A DNA stretch of 64,000 nt from [Clostridium] viride DSM 6836 (lineage in GTDB: Bacteria; Bacillota; Clostridia; Oscillospirales; Oscillospiraceae): positions 62,001 to 126,000 of the forward strand of contig JHZO01000006.1 in NCBI GenBank assembly GCA_000620945.1. The letters run 5' to 3'. Shown here piece by piece: positions 48,126-57,726 of this stretch. The notes beneath the pieces are model-generated. The model did not search any database, was not told where the DNA came from, and saw nothing but the letters and a program-made list of their open reading frames with translations. The position numbers and the translations under genes are program-made. How positions within the stretch are numbered: the stretch's first letter is position 1; each line of letters opens with the position of its first letter.

Positions 48126-50540
48126 TTAAGCCTTCGGCTTCAAGATCAGGTTAATGAGCTTATTGGGCACCAAGATGGTTTTCACAATGTCGTTGCCCTC
48201 TAAGAGCTTAGAAAGCTTGGCATCCTCACGGACGGCGGAAAGAACCGTAGCCTCATCACTGCCTAGGGGCAGAGTGACGGTGCCCTTGAGCTTGCCGCCA
48301 ACCTGAACCGCAAAGGTCACCTCTGCGTCGATGGTCTTGCTCTCTTCATAGCTTGGCCAAGCATGTACGGTGGCAAGGCCCTTGCCACCTAGCATCTCCC
48401 ACAGTTCGTCTGCCATGTGGGGTGCGAAGGGAGCCAGGAGGAGGACCAAGGCGCGCATGTCGGCGCGGTTTAAGCCCTTGTCATAGAACTCATTGACCAG
48501 GGTCATGAGGGCCGCAATGGCGGTGTTGAACTTCATGGCCTCGATATCCTCACCGACCTTCTTGATGGTCTTGTGGATGGAGGATTCGTTCTCCTTGCTA
48601 TAGGAGTCGCCATGTTGCACCTTGTCCATCAGGTTCCAAACACGGTCTAAGAAGCGTTTACAGCCCTTCACCGCGTTGTCAGACCAAGCAGCGGCCTTCT
48701 CAAAGTCACCGATGAACATGATGTACATGCGCATGGTGTCAGCGCCGTACTGCGCCACGACATCGTTGGGATTCACCACGTTGCCGCGGGACTTGGACAT
48801 CTTTTCGCCGCCCTCGCCTAAGATCATGCCATGGCTGGTGCGCTTGGCGTAGGGCTCTTTGTTCGGAACCACGCCGATGTCATACAGGAACTTATGCCAG
48901 AAGCGGGAGTAGAGAAGGTGCAAGGTGGTGTGCTCCATGCCGCCGTTGTACCAATCCACCATGCCCCAATAGTCCATGGCTTCGCGGGAAGCCAAAGCCT
49001 CGGCATTGTGGGGGTCCATATAGCGCAGGAAGTACCAGGAGGAACCGGCCCACTGAGGCATGGTGTCGGTCTCACGCTCGGCGGCACCACCGCAGCAGGG
49101 ACAGGTGGTTTCCACCCAGTCGCGCAGCTTGGAGATGGGGCTTTCGCCGGTTTGGGTGGGCTCATAGCTCTCCACCTCGGGCAGGAGCAGGGGCAGCTCG
49201 CTCTCCGGCAGGGGAACGTAGCCACACTTGGGGCAGTTCACAATGGGGATGGGCTCACCCCAGTAACGCTGACGGGAGAAGACCCAGTCGCGGAGCTTGT
49301 AGTTGACCTTTTCCTGGCCTAAGCCCTGTTCCACCAGCCACTTGGTCATGGCGGGGATGGCTTCCTTTGCGGTGAGGCCGTTGAGGAAGTCGGAGTTGAC
49401 CATCTTACCCGTGTCATCCTTGGGGGTGAAGGGGCCTTCCTCCATGTTGCCACCACTTACCACTTCGACAATGTCGCAGCCAAAGGCCTTGGCAAAGTCC
49501 CAGTCGCGTTCGTCATGGGCCGGAACGGCCATAATAGCACCGGTACCGTAAGACACCAGAACGTAATCGGAAATAAAGATGGGAATTTCTTTCCCGTTGG
49601 CAGGATTGATGGCGCGAACGCCCTGAATCTTCACGCCGGTCTTATCCTTTTGCAGCTCGGTGCGCTCAAAGTCAGACTTGCGAGCGGAAGCGTCCACATA
49701 GTCGGAGACTTCGTCCCAGTTTTCAATTCGATCCTTCCAGCGAGAGAGGAAGGGGTGCTCGGGAGCCAAGACCATGTAGGTTGCGCCAAACATGGTATCC
49801 GCACGGGTGGTGAAGATGAGAAGATCATCTCCGGCGGTGGTTTTAAAGCTGACCTCCGCACCCGTGGAGCGCCCAATCCAGTTGCGCTGCTGGAGCTTCA
49901 CGCGCTCAATAAAGTCAAGATCGTCCAGATCGTCCAGAAGGCGCTGGGCATACTCCGTGATCTTCAGCATCCACTGGCTCTTGTCTTTACGGACAACGGG
50001 AGCACCGCAGCGCTCGCAGGTACCGCCAACGACTTCCTCATTGGCCAGAACGCACAGACAGCTGGTGCACCAGTTGACCGGCATGGCCGTTTTGTAAGCC
50101 AATCCTTTTTTGAAGAGCTGAAGGAAAATCCACTGGGTCCACTTGTAGTAGGTGGGGTCGGTGGTATCCACCTCGCGATCCCAATCAAAGGAATAACCCA
50201 GCATCTTCAGCTGATTGCGGAAGCTCACGATGTTATCGCGCGTCACCTTTGCAGGGTGAACGTGATTCTTAATGGCATAGTTCTCCGTGGGGAGACCGAA
50301 GGCATCGTAGCCCATGGGGAAGAGGACGTTATACCCCTCCATGCGGCGCTTTCGGGCCACCACATCCATGGCAGTATAGGGTCTGGCATGGCCAACATGC
50401 AAGCCCTGTGCAGAAGGATAGGGGAATTCCACCAGTGCATAAAATTTCGGGGCTGTGCCGCCGGTTTGGGTCTTGTAGCAGCCTTCTTCTTGCCAGCGTC
50501 CCTGCCACTTTTTCTCAATCCGTTCGAACTCGTACTTCAC
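48126..50540 (-). CDS. leuS: Leucyl-tRNA synthetase
   Basis: 804 residues, the usual bacterial size. The class I HIGH motif is in [19 protein letters not shown] and the KMSKS motif in [14 protein letters not shown]. Zinc-type cysteine pairs occur (CTSCLCVLA...CERCGAP), with the CP1 editing domain (about 220-420) holding [15 protein letters not shown]. It charges tRNA-Leu and hydrolyses misacylated products. The gene is the last of the leftward run and ends at the palindromic terminator. Confidence 0.97.
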   Translation of the reverse strand: MKYEFERIEKKWQGRWQEEGCYKTQTGGTAPKFYALVEFPYPSAQGLHVGHARPYTAMDVVARKRRMEGYNVLFPMGYDAFGLPTENYAIKNHVHPAKVTRDNIVSFRNQLKMLGYSFDWDREVDTTDPTYYKWTQWIFLQLFKKGLAYKTAMPVNWCTSCLCVLANEEVVGGTCERCGAPVVRKDKSQWMLKITEYAQRLLDDLDDLDFIERVKLQQRNWIGRSTGAEVSFKTTAGDDLLIFTTRADTMFGATYMVLAPEHPFLSRWKDRIENWDEVSDYVDASARKSDFERTELQKDKTGVKIQGVRAINPANGKEIPIFISDYVLVSYGTGAIMAVPAHDERDWDFAKAFGCDIVEVVSGGNMEEGPFTPKDDTGKMVNSDFLNGLTAKEAIPAMTKWLVEQGLGQEKVNYKLRDWVFSRQRYWGEPIPIVNCPKCGYVPLPESELPLLLPEVESYEPTQTGESPISKLRDWVETTCPCCGGAAERETDTMPQWAGSSWYFLRYMDPHNAEALASREAMDYWGMVDWYNGGMEHTTLHLLYSRFWHKFLYDIGVVPNKEPYAKRTSHGMILGEGGEKMSKSRGNVVNPNDVVAQYGADTMRMYIMFIGDFEKAAAWSDNAVKGCKRFLDRVWNLMDKVQHGDSYSKENESSIHKTIKKVGEDIEAMKFNTAIAALMTLVNEFYDKGLNRADMRALVLLLAPFAPHMADELWEMLGGKGLATVHAWPSYEESKTIDAEVTFAVQVGGKLKGTVTLPLGSDEATVLSAVREDAKLSKLLEGNDIVKTILVPNKLINLILKPKA

Positions 50541-50615
50541 TTCTAATCACACTTTCTTTCTCTGGCGTTTTCTGAACTCTAGTCAGGCTGAACTGACAGG
50601 AAGGATCGTTCCCGA

Positions 50616-50975
50616 TCAATCCTGAGTGATATACTCGCTGATATTGATTTCCTTGGCATCGGCCCAGAGGCGATCTAAGCCATAGAACTCTCTGGCTTCC
50701 TCGGAGAATAGGTGCAAGACCACATCGGCATAATCCTGGAGAATCCAGGTGCCGCCGCGGTGCCCTTCAATATGATGGGGGACAATGTCGTTATCCTTCA
50801 TTGTCTTTTCGCAGGCATCCGCCAATGCTTTGAGCTGTGGGGCAGAGGAACCGGTGCAGATCACGAAATAGTCTGCCAGGCTGGTCACGCTGTCGGTCTC
50901 CAGCACCAGAATTTGTTTGCCCTTCTTGTCATCTAAAACCTTTGCCAGGGTGATTGCCATTTCTTTTGGTGTCAA
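50616..50975 (-). CDS. rsfS: Ribosomal silencing factor RsfS
   Basis: 119 residues from the TTG at 50975, chosen because AAGGAG lies 9 bases upstream and the length then equals the family's. Conserved blocks are LADYFVICTGSS, IEGHRGGTWILQDYADVVLHLF and YGLDRLWADA. RsfS binds ribosomal protein uL14 and keeps the subunits apart in starvation. It follows the nadD/yqeK-lcp cluster, its common neighbourhood in Firmicutes. Confidence 0.95.
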   Translation of the reverse strand: MTPKEMAITLAKVLDDKKGKQILVLETDSVTSLADYFVICTGSSAPQLKALADACEKTMKDNDIVPHHIEGHRGGTWILQDYADVVLHLFSEEAREFYGLDRLWADAKEINISEYITQD

Positions 50976-51030
50976 GTTAGATCTCTCCTTATTGTTGAAG
51001 TGGCTGCAGTAGCAGCGCTTGTTTATGGTA

Positions 51031-52518
51031 TTAAGCAGCTCCTTGGGTTCCGGTGGCATCACCGGTTCCGGAAGGAGGCGTGGTAGGTTCCGTGGGGGGA
51101 GGGGTAGGTTCCGTCGTCCCGCCACCCTCTTCAGGATTGGTGGGGGGCACGGTGGGTTCCGTGGGGGGATTGGGCTCCGTGGGTGGGGTTTCTGGCGTGG
51201 TGGGCACTTCGGGCTTCGTTGTTGGGGTTTCCGGCTTCGGCTTGGTACCCGACCCGGTTCCAGGGCTTGGATCTTTTCCCGTGTTGGTGTCCGGCTTTGG
51301 CGTTGTCGGTTTGGGCGATTTCAGGCTAGCATTCGCCTTCGTATCCTCCAATTTTCCAGTGGAGGAAGCAATGGTACCATCACTGTTCACATACATGATA
51401 TCCAGTTCGTACTTTTGCAAGTCATCTTTATACGGATTAAAGTGTTCGTTGACTAAGGAGACTAGCTCATCGGTCTTGGGAAGAACATAGGAAAGCTTCT
51501 GTCCATAGCTGCGGCTCCACACACCGCCGCTGGTGCAAGGCATGGTAAAGAAGTTGACGTTTTCCATCTTAAGGCCATTAAACACGGCCTTTTCCCCGAA
51601 CCAAGCAATGTTTCCGATGGTCAGGTTGGTGGTAACGTTGTCCTTAAACACGTTGGTCAGCTCATTGATGCGGCTGACGTTGGAGATTTGCAAACACTGT
51701 GCAATGACCGCCTTTAAGAAGTTTTGCTGAGTTTCGATGCGGCCAAGGTCACCATTGGAGTATCCATTGGGACCATCACGGAAGCGAACAACCTGCATGG
51801 CTTGGGCCCCGCTGAGCTTTTGATAGCCCTTTTTGATGTTGATGCTGAGGTTCTGCGTAGGATCATTATAATACATGTTGCGCGGAACGTCAAAGTAGAC
51901 ACCGCCAAGGGCATCCACCAACTCGCCAACGGCTTTCCACTCCAGAACCACTTGGAAGTCCGGGGTGAAGCCCACCAGCTGGGCCATTTCCTTGCCCAAT
52001 GCTTCGATTCCCTTGTCGCCTCCGCCGTACACATTGTAGACTGAGTTAATCTTTTTTACGTCCCAAGAGACGTTCACCATGGTATCTCTCGGAATGCTCA
52101 GAACATCCATCTTTTGATTGGCAAGGTCATAGGAGGCGAGCAGGATGGTATCGGTGTTGCCACCACCACCCGTATCTCGTCCGATGACGAGGAAGGTATA
52201 AAAGTCCTGCTTGCGGTCGCCTCCCACGCGAACGGGGGCTCCGATGTCAGACACACTGCCGATTTCCTCTTTCGAACCATCGGGTTCAATCATTTCCGGG
52301 GGTTTTGCAAAGCTGCGCCACCAGGCTAAGACGCCCAGCACCAGAGCCAGAAGCACCGCCACAGTGATGATGGCAATGCGAAGGACGCGGTCTTTTCTAT
52401 CTTTCTTTGGGTTGCGGGCCGACTTGCCCGCAGGGGAGCCTGGCCGCGCATTGGATGGGGGTGCTTTGCGCGAGGAAGGTTCGTTCGAATTTAATCGCTT
52501 TCCACTCATAGCTTGCAT
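51031..52518 (-). CDS. LytR-CpsA-Psr (LCP) family enzyme with Pro/Thr-rich tail (copy 1)
   Basis: 495 residues. A basic cytoplasmic N-terminus and one membrane helix (about 47-67) are followed by the LCP domain (about 100-370) with IGRDTGGGGNTDTILL, SIPRDTMVNV, VVRFRDGP and GDLGRIETQQNFLKA. These hold the Arg/Asp residues that bind the polyprenyl pyrophosphate. LCP enzymes transfer wall teichoic acid or other polymers to peptidoglycan, outside the membrane. About 105 residues rich in Pro and Thr follow (TPKPDTNTGKDPSPGTG...), probably a wall-spanning tail. It is a tandem paralogue of the next gene, which lacks the tail. The start is uncertain because no clear ribosome binding site is seen. 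Confidence 0.93.
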   Translation of the reverse strand: MQAMSGKRLNSNEPSSRKAPPSNARPGSPAGKSARNPKKDRKDRVLRIAIITVAVLLALVLGVLAWWRSFAKPPEMIEPDGSKEEIGSVSDIGAPVRVGGDRKQDFYTFLVIGRDTGGGGNTDTILLASYDLANQKMDVLSIPRDTMVNVSWDVKKINSVYNVYGGGDKGIEALGKEMAQLVGFTPDFQVVLEWKAVGELVDALGGVYFDVPRNMYYNDPTQNLSINIKKGYQKLSGAQAMQVVRFRDGPNGYSNGDLGRIETQQNFLKAVIAQCLQISNVSRINELTNVFKDNVTTNLTIGNIAWFGEKAVFNGLKMENVNFFTMPCTSGGVWSRSYGQKLSYVLPKTDELVSLVNEHFNPYKDDLQKYELDIMYVNSDGTIASSTGKLEDTKANASLKSPKPTTPKPDTNTGKDPSPGTGSGTKPKPETPTTKPEVPTTPETPPTEPNPPTEPTVPPTNPEEGGGTTEPTPPPTEPTTPPSGTGDATGTQGAA

Positions 52519-52579
52519 TCCGGCTCAAATCGTCCACCGGAGTCTCCTTTTTGTTGAATCGCTGGCGCGATACGGGGTT

Positions 52580-53956
52580 TTATCTCTGATTGGCTTTGGT
52601 ATCCTCCAGCTTGCCGGTGGAAGAGCCAATGGTACCGTCGGAATTTACGAACATAATGTCCAGTTCGCTGGGCTTTAAAGCTTCGAGGAAGGGGTTAAAG
52701 CGCTCGTTCACCAAAGCGACCAACTCGTCGGTTTTGGGAACCACATAGGAAAGCTTCTGCTTATAGTCCCGGCTCCAAACCTTGGTATCGTCGCAAGGCA
52801 TGGTAGTGAGGAACAGGTTTTCCGAACGAAGACCGCCAAAAACGGCCTTTTGGGCAAACCAGGCCAGTTCTCCGGATTTGAGATTGGTGGTCACGCTTTC
52901 CTGGAAGACCTTGACCAGATCGCCAATCCGGGTCACGCTGGAAATGCTTAGAGCTTTTTCTAACACGACCTTAATAAAGTCCTGTTGGGTTTGCATTCTG
53001 CCTCGGTCGGCGTTGGGGTATCCACGAAAGCGAATGAGCTGCATGGCCTTTTGCCCGTCAATTTTCTGCTCGCCCGCCTTCAAATTAATAATGATATCTT
53101 CCGTTTCCTTATACATATCGCACGGGACGTTAAAGGTAACCCCGCCAATGGCATCCACAAGCTTTGCCACGGCATCCAGCTCGACCACGACTTGAAAGTC
53201 GGGCACAAAGCCCACCAGCTCCGAGATTTCCTTATCCAGAGCATCAATGCCCTTGTCACCGCCCCGATACATGTTATAGACGTTGTTGATCTTTTTCACA
53301 TCCCAAGAGACATTCACCATGGTATCCCGAGGGATGTTCATCACGTTCATCTTCTGATTGGGCACATCGTAAGAGGCCAGCAGAATGGTGTCGGTATTGC
53401 CGCCACCGACGGTGTCCCGTCCGATGATGAGGAAGGTATAAAAATCCTCCTTACGGTCACCGGACAGGCGCGTGGGTGCATTGGGGTCTCGTTGGGTTTC
53501 CTCTTGCGATGCGCTTTGGGAGGAGTCGGGATTGTTGACCGGGGGTTTCTTTGCAAATCCCTTCCAAATGGCGACGCCACCCAAGATCAGCACCGTGAGA
53601 ATAAGTAGGACGCAAATGCCGGTACGTATCATCCGGTGCCGCTGCCGCTTCTTGTTGCGGGCCGCACGCAGAGCCGCATTTTGTTCTGCCGTACGCTGCT
53701 GCTGTCCGAAGTGTTTGGCAACCTCCGGGCTTGCCTCCGCCGAGCGACGGCGCCGCTCGGTTGGGTAGGAAGTGCGGGTGCTTTCATAGGTGCGGCGCGA
53801 CCTGCGGTCGTCCTCTGGAGGACGATGGCGACCGTCGTCGGGCTCGCGTCGGGGTAAGTTTGCCTCTAGGGGGCGTCTCTCCTGCTTTCGAGAGGGTCCT
53901 TCCGGACGCCAGTCAGCGGGAGGCTCGTTGTTTCGGTCTATTCTTCTTCCGCTCAT
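52580..53956 (-). CDS. LytR-CpsA-Psr (LCP) family enzyme (copy 2)
   Basis: 458 residues. A long Arg-rich cytoplasmic region (1-115) precedes a membrane helix (about 112-133) and the LCP domain with IGRDTVGGGNTDTILL, NIPRDTMVNV, IRFRGYPNADRGRMQTQQDF. It ends SDGTIGSSTGKLEDTKANQR, the same C-terminal segment that in copy 1 continues into the Pro/Thr tail. Role as for copy 1: attaching polymer to peptidoglycan. It sits 4 bp from the nadD-yqeK gene in the same operon. Confidence 0.93.
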   Translation of the reverse strand: MSGRRIDRNNEPPADWRPEGPSRKQERRPLEANLPRREPDDGRHRPPEDDRRSRRTYESTRTSYPTERRRRSAEASPEVAKHFGQQQRTAEQNAALRAARNKKRQRHRMIRTGICVLLILTVLILGGVAIWKGFAKKPPVNNPDSSQSASQEETQRDPNAPTRLSGDRKEDFYTFLIIGRDTVGGGNTDTILLASYDVPNQKMNVMNIPRDTMVNVSWDVKKINNVYNMYRGGDKGIDALDKEISELVGFVPDFQVVVELDAVAKLVDAIGGVTFNVPCDMYKETEDIIINLKAGEQKIDGQKAMQLIRFRGYPNADRGRMQTQQDFIKVVLEKALSISSVTRIGDLVKVFQESVTTNLKSGELAWFAQKAVFGGLRSENLFLTTMPCDDTKVWSRDYKQKLSYVVPKTDELVALVNERFNPFLEALKPSELDIMFVNSDGTIGSSTGKLEDTKANQR

Positions 53957-53960
53957 GTTA

Positions 53961-55166
53961 CTATCCTTCTACTATCCTTGTTAGCTGTTCCAGCGTCCGA
54001 ATGGTATTGGTATGGACGGGGACATGTTTTTCTTCCAGTTCCGCAATGGTGGTTTGAAGACCCACGATCATGGCTTTTTCCAGGTTGGAAAAGGCCAGCT
54101 GACGCAGCTCCTCAACCCCATCAAAGTCCCGGGTTGGCTCCACATAATCCGCCAAGTAGATGATTTGATCGAAGCGCGTCATGTCCGGCGCACCAGTGGT
54201 ATGACGGGCAATGGCACGGCAGACCTCGGGGGCTTCCCCAAATTGATGCTCCGACAGAATGGCTGCGGTTTTGGAATGCAGCATTTTGACCGATTGCCGC
54301 TCTAAGTCATCCAAAGAAACGCCATACTCAGCGCAGAGCGCCAGTTGCTCGGGAAGCTCCCAATACTTGGTGCAGTCGTGCAGAATGGCGGCACGGCGGG
54401 CATACTCCGGATGTTCTCCCCATAAGAGCGCAAGGGCAACGGCCGTTTCCTCCGTCCCACGAACGTGGGCGATGCGCTTTGCCTTCATCATGGAGTAGGA
54501 TACCGCCCGCAGCCGCGAAGAGGACAAATTCTTGAGTTCCGTGCAGGTTCCATACAGATGATGGCGCAGAATGTAGCCATAGACGGAGGGGAAAAGCAAG
54601 GCTCCGGCTCGATCCTGGGTCTCCTCATCGTGCAGTAGGCGTCGAACCTGGGAGGAGGAGATGGGGTGAACGGTCTCCAGGGGAAGCATTTGTATCTTTG
54701 CCCCCAAGGCCTCCCGCAGCTTCTCGGTCTGTACGGCAAACAGCTCATGGGACGAACCTTCCTCTCGGAAGAAGGGAACCAGCGTGACTTCCTTGGCCAA
54801 AAAGTCCGGTTCCCGCCAGGTTTCAAAGCTTAGGAACATATCCGTTCCCATCAGGAGGTAAAACTGGGCGTCGGGATACTTTGTGCGCAGGGCACGGATG
54901 GTGTCTGCCGTGTAGCTGGGGCCTTCGCGCAGAAGTTCCAGATCCACGGCGGTGGCAGTGGAGCCAATGCCGTCGGCCATCAGCTCGGTCATGGCAAAGC
55001 GCGCCGATTCGCTGGCGGTATCTTTGGGCAAGAACTTGTGCGGGGGCAGCTTGTTCGGAATCAGCAGCAGTCGGTCCAGTCCAAAATAGTGGATTGCCGC
55101 CTTAGCCGCCTCCATATGCCCCAGATGGGGAGGATCAAAGGTTCCGCCGTAAATGCCAATCTTCAT
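53961..55166 (-). CDS. nadD: Fused nicotinate-nucleotide adenylyltransferase (NadD) and YqeK-type HD phosphohydrolase
   Basis: 401 residues made of two proteins that are usually separate. Residues 1-200 are NadD: IGIYGGTFDPPHLGHM with the H-x-G-H motif, LLIPNKLPPHK and ISSSQVRRLL; it makes nicotinate adenine dinucleotide in NAD synthesis. Residues 205-400 are YqeK, an HD-domain enzyme that splits diadenosine tetraphosphate: AKRIAHVRGTEETAVALALL, AAILHDCTKYW, MLHSKTAAIL and IARHTTGAPDM, with the metal-binding HD in LHDCTK. In Firmicutes the two genes normally lie side by side, so the fusion joins neighbours. The next gene downstream is lcp copy 2. Confidence 0.93.
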   Translation of the reverse strand: MKIGIYGGTFDPPHLGHMEAAKAAIHYFGLDRLLLIPNKLPPHKFLPKDTASESARFAMTELMADGIGSTATAVDLELLREGPSYTADTIRALRTKYPDAQFYLLMGTDMFLSFETWREPDFLAKEVTLVPFFREEGSSHELFAVQTEKLREALGAKIQMLPLETVHPISSSQVRRLLHDEETQDRAGALLFPSVYGYILRHHLYGTCTELKNLSSSRLRAVSYSMMKAKRIAHVRGTEETAVALALLWGEHPEYARRAAILHDCTKYWELPEQLALCAEYGVSLDDLERQSVKMLHSKTAAILSEHQFGEAPEVCRAIARHTTGAPDMTRFDQIIYLADYVEPTRDFDGVEELRQLAFSNLEKAMIVGLQTTIAELEEKHVPVHTNTIRTLEQLTRIVEG

Positions 55167-55190
55167 AATTTGCCCTCCTAATGTCTAAGC

Positions 55191-55514
55191 TTACACCTTC
55201 GGTTTTTTGTCCTTTACCAGAACAATTTTGTCCTTCTTCTCCTTGTTGTGGCTTTGACGATACAGCACAAATTTTGTTCCGATGACCTGCACTTGCTCAC
55301 TTCTGGTGAGCTTGGAGAGTTGGTCACAGGCTTCGCGGGGGGTCAGCATTGCATTTTCCAGTACGCGGCACTTAATCAGCTCGCGTGCTTCCAATGCATC
55401 GTTGGCCTGCTTAATGAGGTTTTCTCCCAAGCCATCCTTGCCGATTTGCAGGATGGTAGGGGCGGAGTTTGCAAGCCCGCGCAGCTGCGCCCGTTGTTTA
55501 CTGGTCAGTTCCAT
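55191..55514 (-). CDS. yhbY: YhbY-family RNA-binding protein (CRM domain)
   Basis: 107 residues from the ATG at 55514. The CRM domain shows LTSKQRAQLRGLANSAPTIL, QIGKDGLGENLIKQANDAL, ELIKCRVL and VIGTKFVLYRQS. The family binds pre-50S ribosomes and assists assembly. The gene overlaps the end of rdgB by 17 bp and is followed after 24 bp by nadD-yqeK, its usual partner. Confidence 0.92.
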   Translation of the reverse strand: MELTSKQRAQLRGLANSAPTILQIGKDGLGENLIKQANDALEARELIKCRVLENAMLTPREACDQLSKLTRSEQVQVIGTKFVLYRQSHNKEKKDKIVLVKDKKPKV

Positions 55515-56097
55515 GTTGGTTGTTCTCCCATTCTTTCTGAAATACGCGCAGAGCAGCGCCTCTGTGCGAAATGCGGTTTTTTTCCTCGGCAGATAGATCT
55601 GCCATGCTCTTTCCCAGCTCCGGCAGGTAAAAGATCGGATCATATCCAAACCCACCGTCTCCTTGCGGGGCTTCGGACAGCACGCCGGGGCATTCGCCGC
55701 GGGCTAAAATGCGCTCTCCACTGGGAAAGGCGCAGCAAATGACGCAGACAAAGCGGCAGGTGCGATCTTTCACTCCCTCCATATTACGAAGGAGGAGCCG
55801 ATAACGCCCTTCGTCATCCAGCCCTTCGCCCCCATAGCGGGCGGAGTAAACCCCTGGGGCTCCATCCAGGGCATCGACCACCAGACCGGAATCGTCCGAA
55901 ATGGCGGGAAGACCCGTCGCTTGGCAAACGGCTTCCGCCTTTAACATCGCGTTTGCCTCAAAGGTATCACCGGTTTCCTCCACATCGATGTCCACACCCA
56001 GATCAGACTGCAAGACCAGCTCCACGCCTTGGGCCGAAAGGATGTCTTGGAGCTCACGGAGCTTTTTCTGGTTTTTCGTTGCTAGAACCGCCCGCAT
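55498..56097 (-). CDS. rdgB: RdgB/HAM1 family XTP/dITP diphosphatase
   Basis: 199 residues from the ATG at 56097; GGGAGG lies 8 bases upstream, too near the GTG at 56103. Conserved motifs are LATKNQKKLRELQ, AISDDSGLVVDALDGAPGVYSARY, GDGGFGYDPIFYLP and KNRISHRG. It removes inosine and xanthosine triphosphates from the nucleotide pool. It follows rph by 2 bp, the classic rph-rdgB arrangement. Confidence 0.95.
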   Translation of the reverse strand: MRAVLATKNQKKLRELQDILSAQGVELVLQSDLGVDIDVEETGDTFEANAMLKAEAVCQATGLPAISDDSGLVVDALDGAPGVYSARYGGEGLDDEGRYRLLLRNMEGVKDRTCRFVCVICCAFPSGERILARGECPGVLSEAPQGDGGFGYDPIFYLPELGKSMADLSAEEKNRISHRGAALRVFQKEWENNQHGTDQ

Positions 56098-56099
56098 GG

Positions 56100-56819
56100 T
56101 CACAGCCTCCCAACGATTTGCTTCTGGAGTTCCACAAGCTCACGGATGCCTTTGGAGCAGAGGGTGACCAGGGCTTGCTGCTCCTCCAGGGTAAAGGGAC
56201 GCTCCTCCCCGGTGGCTTGCAGCTCAATCAGCTCACCCCGATCCGTCATTACACAATTTAAGTCCACCATGGCTGCGGAATCTTCCTCATAGCAAAGGTC
56301 AAGCAAGGGTTCGTTGTCGACAATGCCGGCAGAAATGCCCGCCACATAGGAGCGGAGCGGCATGCGCAAAATCGTACCTTCCTCCATTAGCTTGCGGCAG
56401 GCCAAGGCAAGTGCTACAAACCCGCCGGTGACGGAGGCGGTACGGGTGCCGCCGTCCCCCTGCAGGACATCACAGTCAATGGTAATGGTGCGTTCGCCCA
56501 GCAAGCGAAAATCCACCACGGAACGCAGGGAGCGTCCAATGAGGCGTTGAATCTCGGCCGAGCGACCGGACAGCTTAAGCTTAGAGATGTCTCTCCGGCT
56601 CCGCTCCCGGTTGGCCCGTGGCAACATATCGTACTCCGCCGTGACCCAACCTTCCCCAAAGGGAACGTGGGGAGGGGTGCGTTCTTCCACGCTGGCAGTG
56701 CACAGCACTTGGGTATTCCCGCAGCGAATCAAGCAGCTTCCCTCGGCGAACTGGTTAAAGTGTGGGATGATTTCCACCGGACGTAGCGCATTGGCTGCTC
56801 TTCCATCCAATCGTTTCAT
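56100..56819 (-). CDS. rph: Ribonuclease PH
   Basis: 239 residues. The phosphorolytic 3'-5' exoribonuclease that trims tRNA 3' ends. Typical blocks are EGSCLIRCGNTQVLCTASVEE, GWVTAEYDMLPRAN, RSLRSVVDFRLLGERTI, DVLQGDGGTRTASVTGGFVA and EDSAAMVDLNCVMTDRGE. Length is normal. It is in the same run as ftsY upstream (16 bp) and rdgB downstream. Confidence 0.97.
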   Translation of the reverse strand: MKRLDGRAANALRPVEIIPHFNQFAEGSCLIRCGNTQVLCTASVEERTPPHVPFGEGWVTAEYDMLPRANRERSRRDISKLKLSGRSAEIQRLIGRSLRSVVDFRLLGERTITIDCDVLQGDGGTRTASVTGGFVALALACRKLMEEGTILRMPLRSYVAGISAGIVDNEPLLDLCYEEDSAAMVDLNCVMTDRGELIELQATGEERPFTLEEQQALVTLCSKGIRELVELQKQIVGRL

Positions 56820-56835
56820 GCTTTGGCTTCCTCTC

Positions 56836-57702
56836 TTAGATCAAGGCTTCTGCAAAGGCCTTTGCGTCAAAGGGCTGCAGGTCGTTTATGCCTTCGCCAA
56901 GTCCAACGAACTTGACGGGCAGCTTCAATTCTTTTGCAATGGCAACCACAATGCCGCCCTTGGCCGTGCCATCTAACTTGGTAAGAACAATACCTGTAAT
57001 ACCGGCGGTCTCGGAGAACTGCTTGGCTTGAATGAGACCGTTTTGCCCGGTGGCAGCGTCCAGCACTAAGAGCACTTCCTTGGAAGCATCCCCGGCTTCG
57101 CGATCAATGACGCGGCCGATCTTATTGAGCTCGTTCATGAGGTTCTGCTTGTTGTGCAGGCGGCCAGCGGTATCAATCAGAACCACATCCGCTCCGCGTG
57201 CCTTGGCCGCATTCATGGCGTCAAACACTACGGAGGCTGGGTCAGACCCCTCCTCGTGACGAATGATATCGAGATTGCTTCGTTCGGCCCAAATGGTCAG
57301 CTGTTCGGCCGCTGCGGCGCGGAAGGTATCCCCTGCCGCCAGCAGGACTCGCTTCCCCTGGGTTTTGAGGTAAGACCCAAGCTTGCCGATGGTGGTGGTC
57401 TTTCCGACGCCATTCACACCCACAAATAGGATCACGGCAGGTTTGCCCGAGAGACATAGCTCGGCGCTTCCACCCTCTAGCATCTCCACCAAGATCTCCC
57501 GCAAGCAGGTCTTTACGTCCTCTTCGTCTCGAAGCTTCCGGGACTTTACCCGGCTGCGCAGTTCGTCCACGGCCTCTACGGCAGTGTCCACGCCCATGTC
57601 GGATAGGATTAGGGCCTCTTCCAACTCCTCATAAAACTCGTCGCTGACGGAAAAGAAGCCGGAAAATAGGCCAATTTTTTTGACGCGGTCAAATAACCCC
57701 AT
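56836..57702 (-). CDS. ftsY: Signal recognition particle receptor FtsY
   Basis: 288 residues: a short N domain plus the SRP GTPase domain, without the long acidic N-terminal region of the E. coli protein. GTPase motifs are GVNGVGKTTTIGKL, AGDTFRAAAAEQL, LIDTAGRLHN and LTKLDGTAKGG. It docks SRP-ribosome complexes at the membrane for insertion of membrane proteins. It lies 24 bp after smc, the common smc-ftsY order. Confidence 0.97.
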   Translation of the reverse strand: MGLFDRVKKIGLFSGFFSVSDEFYEELEEALILSDMGVDTAVEAVDELRSRVKSRKLRDEEDVKTCLREILVEMLEGGSAELCLSGKPAVILFVGVNGVGKTTTIGKLGSYLKTQGKRVLLAAGDTFRAAAAEQLTIWAERSNLDIIRHEEGSDPASVVFDAMNAAKARGADVVLIDTAGRLHNKQNLMNELNKIGRVIDREAGDASKEVLLVLDAATGQNGLIQAKQFSETAGITGIVLTKLDGTAKGGIVVAIAKELKLPVKFVGLGEGINDLQPFDAKAFAEALI

Positions 57703-57726
57703 GATTTGTTCACTCCTGATGTTTGT

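Noticed and set aside
49515-50546. 343-codon + strand frame opposite leuS (and similar long antisense frames opposite alaS and smc)
   Set aside because: Antisense shadows of confidently identified housekeeping genes, without start signals.
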